Shown here piece by piece: positions 36,701 to 46,219 of a stretch of 64,000 nt of DNA (its first letter is position 1; each line of letters opens with the position of its first letter). The DNA is taken from NCBI GenBank assembly GCA_949825025.1, contig OX463788.1, positions 29,753,715-29,817,714 of the forward strand, written 5' to 3'. Origin of the DNA: Siphlonurus alternatus (lineage: Eukaryota; Arthropoda; Insecta; Ephemeroptera; Siphlonuridae). A program made the position numbers and the translations under genes. The notes beneath the pieces were generated by a model. The model was not told the origin of the DNA. It worked only from the letters and a program-made list of their open reading frames with translations, and searched no databases.

Positions 36701-39700
36701 AAGATACGTGAGCCACCGTGCTCCAAAAGGTCTGCCACACCGCGTTGCGCGAAGAACGTGTATGGGTGTGCTGTCTCGCATAAGCCATCAAAAAAGAGCG
36801 GCAGGTAGTGATGGAAGTCAAGCTTGTCCAGACTTACCTGAGATAATACATGTGACCTATTAATTAGAGTTTTAGAGGATTGACTGCTGATAAGTTCATG
36901 AATTTCACGATTGCATATAAAATTGCATGCATGTGATAAAATTTAATAATTAGAAATATATATTATAGTCAGGGGAATAAGAGGAAAAATCGCGCGTTTA
37001 GTGAAGAAAGCGCGAATTTTTTTTTGGTGGTAGAGTTCACCCCAAAGATAAATTTTTTTGGCGGAGACAAACGAAAATGACCTTGGTTCGACCCCCCGTG
37101 ACCTTTGACCTCGCGCATCTTAATTATTTTTTCCTGGCTATTCTATTGAAGTTAGAGAAATAATTTTAATTGCAAATTATTGGTATTGATAAAGCAATGA
37201 TGACAAAAAAAAAAATGAGCATCCTAAACCAATTAATTTCAAAATGGCGGCTAATTAACTTAATTAAATCATGAAATCTTGGATATTTTTAGTGAATTTC
37301 TCGTAACACCTGGCATTTATAATGAAAATAAACCTCAGTTAACACGAACAGACATTTATGAACGCAATATTAAATTAATAGAGTCATTAAATGCATATAA
37401 TTAGGCAAATTATTGATTTAATTAAGTAAAACCAAGTAACACTTTTTAGTCAATATTGCAACATACTATCGTTATGGTTGGATTTTCCACTGCAGTTGTG
37501 ATGATTTAGTCAACTTAAGTTAATGTCTGTTGCATAAAGATTGAGACTACCTATTTTCAAGTTGATGACGTTAGCAAATACAAAATGGCGACCAAATATA
37601 CTCATTGTTTTATTGTATTTACATATTAATTATACTTTTATTTAATTTTTTCATATTATTATTATATGATATATTTATAGAATATTCTTGTTACATTTTT
37701 TGTTTGCTCTCGTCAGATTATGCAAATAGTAATATAATTTTATGGTTGACGCTACGTCATGTGTTCTGTTGCTTTTGTGACGTGCATTTTATTTTATTAT
37801 TATTATTATTTTTTTGAACTTACTTGCTTCTTCATACCTTCTGAGTTTATGATTTGCGCACACCCGCCTACCTCAATGTTTTGTCTAATGACGAGCAATG
37901 CACATGCCACCTCATTTACACATTTGCAAAGATTTTACCTAAGTATAGCCTGCAAAAGGGTATATTGTCATCCTTTAATTGGTCACTTGACTTAAGTAAG
38001 TATATTTAAAAATGCGTATCGACTCGATCTTCAAGCGTCGTTAAAATATGAGACTGTTATAATTTTTATTTCAATCAGCACGTTATTACTGTGAGCACGT
38101 AAAAACTATCGTGCGTATAATAACTAGTGATTTACAAGACTCCATCATTCGATCGCTAATTTGCATGCAGAAATTCACTGTTCTTATGAGAACTGCACGG
38201 TATATAAGTGTGATATTTAATTTATTTTATATATTATATTATATCATGTTCAAATCTTGTATAATAAACAACTTGCAGTCAGTGGAGTTATTATATACAA
38301 TATTTTATTATTTTTATGGTAGAAAGTATTAAAAAATAGTAATATGTATTATATTAATTCTATTTTTTAATTACGTCAATTATTATTATAGCTATAAAAA
38401 TATAAATAGAGGATTTGCCTTTATACTGTAGTTTATACTAAACAAAAATTTTAACACAACATTTTAATTGTAGGTAATTTGTGACAATGTTGAAACGAAA
38501 ACACGATTTGACTACTGACTGCCAGATAAATTGGAATTCATGCATTATTTGTCGACGCCATAACTTACGCCTTGAACTTCGCTGTCCAACAAAATCTAAT
38601 CGTTCTGATGATGAGAAAACATTCAAATTTTGAGGACAATGTAATAGATTTGTAGCTACTAATCAATTACCTAAAGAATTTAAATCAACTTATATGTTCG
38701 CATAGACGAAGGACTTGGTATTGCACAGTCACTGTTATCTCACAATGCAGTGTGGCATAAAAATTGTCACTCTCCGTATAATGATAGTAAATACTTAGTT
38801 GCACAAATAAGGTATAAAAAATTGCAAGAACAGATTGAAGAATGTCCCGAAAATGTTGCTAGAGGAACTTTTCATACGACGAGATGTTAAGTTACTGGAG
38901 AACTTTCCACCTAATCAGGATGCATTGATGCAACATATTAGACGTGCATGCAGTATAAGGAGGACACGTCTGGGGTCAGTGTTTTGAAACGCAACCAGTG
39001 CTACCAGACCTGAACAGCTGGGGTTGGTGTAGTGAGGGTTAAATAGAGTATCGTCCTCAATTTTTTTTATTGCAGAAATGGATAGAGGATGCTAAGTTAT
39101 GCTACCCTGATTTTTTTCAGATTTTTTTGAGACCTGGAACTATTTTTAAAAAATTATTGAAAGTCCTTTTTGTGACGTCATGCGGCGGCAAGTCGTATCT
39201 TTTTCTTAAGGAGCGGCGTCTCGTGACGTCACGAAAAGGAATTTCAATAATTTTTTAAAAATAGTTCCCGGGCTCGAAAAAATCTGAAAAAAATCAGGGT
39301 ACCATACCATAACTTTGCACCCTCTATCTATTTCTGCAATAAAAAAAATTGAGGACAATACTCTATTCTCATTGGGAACCAACATGGAAGACCCTCTTAC
39401 TAGCTCAAGACACACTCATTGAGTTCATAAAATGTGGTTGTAAACAGGGATGCAACACGAAAAAGTGTTTCTGCCTTTCAATGTCCTTGAAATGCAGCAA
39501 ACTCTGTGCTTGTGAAGGATGTAAAAATGTAGCCTAATTCACATTATTGTTATATTTTTATAAATTAATATTAATATGACTGTATAATATTATTATATAT
39601 AAATATTTAAAATTAGTAATGATTTTTTTATTGGGTAATAGTGATAATACATAAATAACACAAGATACAAATTGTATTTAGAGGTGTAAATAATTTGTCA

Positions 39701-41697
39701 ATAAATATTAGTAGTTTTAAATATATTGATATGTATTTTTTTAATTGTGATAAATATGTTTCAAATTAAAAATGAATATTGTTTGCATAAAATTGTAATT
39801 TATAAATATTTGGAAATAATATATCAATATTTTATTATTTTTCAATTAAAAATATATATCTACTTCTGCAATTATTTTTACGATTTTTTATTTCTATTTC
39901 ACACGTTGAGTGCAAATTTAATATTTATCAAGAATTGAGTTCATAAAAAAAAACTGAAAAAAAAAACATGGTAAAACAGGCTAATTTACTAACAATGATA
40001 ATCTTTATTATCATGACTTTGCCTCAGACAACAAATATCTTACAATATCTTGGTCGCCATTTTGTATTTGCTGACGTCATCAACTTGAAAATAGGTAGTC
40101 TCAATCTTTATGTAACAGACATTAACTTAAGTTGACTAAATCATCACAACTGCAGTGGAAAATCCAACCATAACGATAGTATGTTGCAATATTGACTAAA
40201 AAGTGTTACTTGGTTTTACTTAATTAAATCAATAATTTGCCTAATTATATGCATTTAATGACTCTATTAATTTAATAGTTCGTTCATAAATGTCTGTTCG
40301 TGTTAACTGAGGTTAATTTTCATTATGAATGCCAGGTGTTACGAGAAATTCACTAAAAATATCCAAGATTTCATGATTAATTTAAGTTAATTAGCCGCCA
40401 TTTTGAAATTAATTGGTTTAGGATGCTCATTTTTTTTTGTCATCATTGCTTTATCAATACCAATAATTTGCAATTAAAATTATTTCTCTAACTTCAATAG
40501 AATGGCCAGGAAAAAATAATTAAGACGCGCGAGGTCAAAGGTCACGGGGGGTCGAACCAAGGTCATTTTCGTTTGTCTCCGCCAAAAAAATTGATCTTTG
40601 GGGTGAACTCTACCACAAAAAAAAAATTCGCGCTTTCTTCACTAAACGCGCGATTTCGTCAATTTTTTCCTCTCATTCCCCTGACTAAATTCATCTTTAA
40701 TATAGCGATAATTCTAATGATTTAAGTAACATTATCAAAAAAATATATTTTTTTAAAAGGCATAAAAGGACTTTTAAAAAAATGATACATACATATAATA
40801 ATATATCCCCTCTTGTAAAAAGGAATTATACTTATTACAAATTAATAAAGTATAATTCCTATGCTTAATTTGTCTAAGTTAGTAATAATTTCCAGAGATG
40901 CAAATCTTCGCGCGAAACATGGTGCGCGAAACTTTCGCGAAACTTTCGCGCGAATATTCGCGAAACTTCGCGAAAATTTCGCGAAATTTAAAAAATGACT
41001 GTCGCAATGCGATTTTTGATATATTCATCTAAAAATTAAGTAAACAAGATAAAATGGCCCCTTTCATGACCTGTCTCTCCTCGAATGTGTTAAATGATTT
41101 TAAAAATAATTAAAAGTAATTTTTAAAATTAATAAAAAAGAAATAAATTTTTTTATATCTACTAAATTAAATTGATCTCTTTTTTAATTCATTTATGCAA
41201 TTAAACCTGTCATTAAAGCAAAATTAGGAAGAAAACGGCGTATTCATTAAATACGATTCGAAAAAGTAGAGCGGGAAATTCAAATATGTTAATTTCGCGA
41301 AGTTTCACGCGAAACTTTCGCGAAACTTGGCTTGCGAAACTTCGCGAATATTCGCGAAACTAGCAAAATTTCGCGCGAAGCTTCGCGAAGCTTCGCGAAG
41401 CGTTGCATCACTGATAATTTCTGAATGATTAATATGCTAAATTATAGAAAAGCATTTTTCCAAAGTAAAAAAAAGTGAAATATTGAACCCAGATATGATT
41501 GCCTCGAAATGATTTAAAGAGGTATACTATTTCTATAATTTTGTATAATAAAATTAAACTAGTATAATTAATCATGTTATTTAGTATATTAATCATTCAG
41601 AAATTATACTAAACTAGACAAATTAAGCATAGAAATTATATACTTAATTAATTTGTAATAAGTATAATTACTTTTTACAAGAGTATATATATATATG

Positions 41698-41767
<70 letters not shown>

Positions 41768-42365
41768 ATATGCATGTATTAGTTGGGTGAAATAATAAAT
41801 AAATATATATATATAATATATATATATTATATATAGTTATATATAATATGTTGGCATCCGGAAGCGAATTCGCTTCGGATGCGAAATTTTTTAACCTTGA
41901 TCCCAATGCCTTGCGATCATGCAGAAATTCCAAGGAGCGAAATGCACGTTTCGGAGCATTGGGCGCGCTGCACATCAACAGTACAGAATTCACAGCGCGT
42001 TAATAATCATAGGATCAAAACAATTTGATCCCAACGCGTTCGGCCGTTCGGAATGTGTGAAAATCATTACAACGCGTTGTGACGCGAACAATGTAAAAAG
42101 CGTCCATATATCGCGTTCGGAACAAAATTACAGTTCTTGTTCCCTGAATGATGTTCATTATAATGACGCGAAATTCTCAAGTATAACTAATTATTTGTTA
42201 GAGAAAAAGTTTTGCGGTCAAAATTTAAAATATCAAGTTACAAAATACTGCCGTATTATATATATATGCTATTCATATAATTGAAATGTTAATTATTTAC
42301 ATTATAATGAATAATTATTATTTACCATTTTTAGTTTTTACTTATTATTTGCTGTTTATTTATTA

Positions 42366-42444
<79 letters not shown>

Positions 42445-44153
42445 TACAATAAAAGAAAAACAAATGTTGGGAGTAACATATCAGTACATAACGGGACAGG
42501 GTACATAACTACATGCCTTTCAATTATCAAATCGTCAGTAATTTTATTATTATCAAGCATTATCACAATTAATTATTTAACACTCCAACATATAATTTTA
42601 AATTTATCGTCGTATGTGGTAGACAAAAACTTCACTATGATACATCATTTATCACAATATTATAGAAACAATTATTAATTAAAATTGATTATATAATATT
42701 TAAAATGCATTTTGAAGGTAAAACCATGACTCTATAACTACAGTTCATATTATATACATATATATATATATATATGGCACACTCATGCCAGTATTAAAGA
42801 AAATGGCTTGAACCACTCGAACTTTGTAATGTTCTTTTTCTTTCTTCAAATGTTATTGAAAAATACAATTGCATACATATGTATTATATAGAGGTTAAGA
42901 AATCACATATCAATTTTTTTTTTAATTACTCTATTCTAAACTAATATAGATTGTACTTGAATGGGTAATGGGTAACCGTTTCAAGTAAAAAATACGCTGC
43001 TCCCTCCCTGGGGTAAATTCATCTCGCTTTCCACCCACAGTGCAGTGATGCATGCAGTGATGCATTTGTGTGTGGTTCCCCGGCCAGGCTTTGGACATTG
43101 CTTTGGTTCATTGAGAAAAAGTAGAGGTGTCCGTCCTGACTGAGGTTTTCCACGGTTCCCTCAGTCTCACCTCAGCGAACGCTGGGACGCGTAATTAACA
43201 GAGGCCATATGGCCAACATCCGTTCCCTAGCTATAATACCTTATCCCTACCCATTACCCCGCCGCAAACTGTAAGCTCTTAGGGGTGTATCCTTGTAAAA
43301 AAAATGAAATAAAATAAATAAATGCGCAGGTTGTTCGGTTGTCCATTACAATCAATGTACAAAACCTTTTAACTGACCTGATTCAGTATACTTGCGGAAC
43401 TTCATCTCATTGTTAATTAATTTTTTAAATACTTTGACTTAATAAAATCAATTTAAAAAGTTAAAGCTGATTAAATCTACATTGCAGTGATAAATTATAA
43501 AGTGAAGTTTTTTCTACCATGCATATACAATTAAGAGTATTAAGACGTAAATTATATGTTAATTGGAGTGATGTTAATTATAATGATGATAATATAATAA
43601 TTAATTTATTGGCTTTGTGATAATTAAAAAGGTATGTATATACTAGCTGATAAATAATGTTCCAAAATTTGTTTATTTAGTAAAAAAAATATTAATTAGT
43701 AAATAATTATTCATTATACTTTACATTCCATGCAATATTATATAGATACGGCAGCATTTTGCGACTTGAATCGATACTTTAATTTTGGCAGCAAAAATAT
43801 TTTTCTTTCATATTTTAATACCATTAATTAATACTTGAGAATTTCATGTCTTTAACTCGATAATTTTGTTCCGAACGCATAATATATATTGTACACTTTT
43901 AACACTGTTCAAAACGCGTTGTAAATGTTGAAATGATCTTCTTATGTTACAAACGCGTTGCATGATGCCAACATACACATTATTAGGCGCGCGCGGCGGG
44001 TCCAGGGGGGCTGGAGGGAGGGGGGGGTATAACAAAAATTGGAGTTTGGGAAATACCTGCATGTATTAAATTATTTTGCCCATTTCAAATCTCAGCATTT
44101 GGGGAGAGGCTGGTGCAGCCTTCCCCACTCCACCCTCCTCCCTGGATTGACCC

Positions 44154-44247
<94 letters not shown>

Positions 44248-45989
44248 GGGTGGACACAAAAAGTTCGTGCAAAATGTAACCGCTAATAAAACCGATAAAA
44301 ATAATTTCAATTAAATGTACACTTTCTATACATAAAATTGAAGCTCGATCTGGATTTAACATTTTTAAAACTTGTTTTAAAAAAATTATTGGCAAAGTGA
44401 CTTTCATACAAGTTGGAACAAAGTAAAAAAGTGCAGTTTTTTACCTCTTTTTCTTGCAGTTTTACGACTTCAGTACCTGAAATTTAATGCATCAGACCTC
44501 ATGCTTACTGATTTTTTTAAATCCACATTACCTTAAGGTCTCTCGACTCTCGATCCACATGAACCCCCTTCGTAACTCAGCTCCCATAATATATGTAACC
44601 GCACCTCGAGCTCTGGCCAAACATTATTGTATGGCATATATCGCAAGCGCGGTGTACTGAATCATGGGTGCATATGTCGATGCTGCTTGAACTGCAGAAG
44701 GTTTAACATGCACCGACTTCTTGAACATGTTTTTGTGCAACACAAGAAGAATTTGGGTGAGGTGAGGTCAGGGGACCTGGGAGCTCACGGTGTGGGACAG
44801 TCACATACAATCAAGCAGTCTGGAGAAGACCTCGAGCAGATAACAACGCACGGCTTAATTGTCACACGAGAGGCTCTGTAATTATCTGATCGAGGTCTTC
44901 CCCAGGCTGCTTGATTGGATGTGACTGTCCCACACCGTGAACTCCCAGGTCCCCTGACCTCACCTCACCCAAATTCTTCTTGAGTTGCACAAAAACATGT
45001 TCAAGAAGTCGGTGCATGTTAAACCTTCTGCAGTTCAAGCAGCATCGACATATGCACCCATAATTCTCAGTACACCACGCTTGTGATATATGCCATACAA
45101 TAATGTTTGACCAGAGCTCGAGGTGCGGTTACATATGGGAGCTGAGCTACGATGAAGGGGGCTCATGTGGATCGAGAGACCTTAAGGTAATGTGGATTTA
45201 AAAAAATCAGTAAGCATGAGGTCTGATGCATTAAATTTCAGGTGTTGAAATCATAAAACTGCAAGAAAAAGAGGTAAAAAACTGCACTTTTTTACTTTTT
45301 TCCAACTTGTATGAAAGTCATTTTGCCAATAATTTTTTAAAACAAATTTTAAAAATGTTAAATCCAGATCGAGCTTCAATTTTATGTATAGAAGTATAGA
45401 AAGTGTACATTGAAGTTATTTTTATCGGTTTTATTAGCGGTTACATTTTGCACGAACTTTTTGTGTCCACCCTGTGTATATATGGGTATAATGGACAACA
45501 TACATGAAAAAATTTTATTGCAGAAATGAATAGAGGTAAGAGGCTACTCTGAGTTTTTTAAGATTTTTTTGAGACCCGAAACTATTTTTTAAATAATTAT
45601 TGAAAGTCCTGTGATTTCAGTTGGCACCCTTGAATTCTTAATAAAAAGGATAGAGACTGGACGCCTATATATTGACGCCTCCAGGGGGCGTGGCCGCACT
45701 TTCAATGATTATTTAAAAATAGTTCTGGATTTCAAAAAAATCTGAAAAAATTCAGAGTAGCATAATTTGGTACCCTCTATTCATTTCTGCAATAATTTTT
45801 TTTTCATTATGTAGCTTCGATCGTGAGAGGAGGTACAACGTTATTCGAATCCTTAATATTTAATGCTCGCTCCAGAATTAAGGAGCTAGAGAGGGAAAAA
45901 GAGAAATAGTGAAGGGCAATTCTATTATTATATACATAAATGTTGTAGAGGCAATTAATACACAGCACATATTATAATTATAATATAAG

Positions 45990-46021
<32 letters not shown>

Positions 46022-46155
46022 AATATATATAATTATATTAATTGATATATATTATATAATTATTTTAAACCCAACCGTGTTTACCCGCCAAGGTAAGACA
46101 GAAAATTAATTGCAATCATAATTATTGTCAATATTTCTTACCTATAATATATGTA

Positions 46156-46219
<64 letters not shown>

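Larger units (their letters stand above)
36968..40685. mobile_element. DNA transposon with ~630-bp TIRs and TA duplication
   Basis: TIRs 36968-37595 and 40050-40685 are inverted copies starting GTCAGGGGAAT. TA lies on both sides (36966-36967, 40686-40687). Internal 2.45 kb includes a decayed CXC-domain gene. I cannot assign a superfamily; the long TIRs and TA target do not decide it. Confidence 0.82.
41849..43973. mobile_element. TA-embedded foldback element, family 3
   Basis: Begins TGTTGGCATCCGGAAGCG, then AATTCGCTTCGG, and ends GATGCCAACA. It lies next to TA repeats on the left. Inner blocks repeat inverted (GCGTTCGGAACAAAATTA near 42,113 against TAATTTTGTTCCGAACGC near 43,860). AACGCGTT modules recur. 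The subterminal CGAATTCG matches families 1 and 2. Contains a (TA)n array (42,370-42,439) and a SINE (42,953). Confidence 0.65.

Noticed and set aside
37085..37105. GGTTCGACCCC, a tRNA B-box match in the long TIR
   Set aside because: The flanking bases do not form a T stem and no A box or cloverleaf is present.
39070..39415. Frames with KWIEGAK and FFQIF peptides seen also at 11356 and 36193
   Set aside because: They are translations of the TTGCAGAAATGG foldback MITE.
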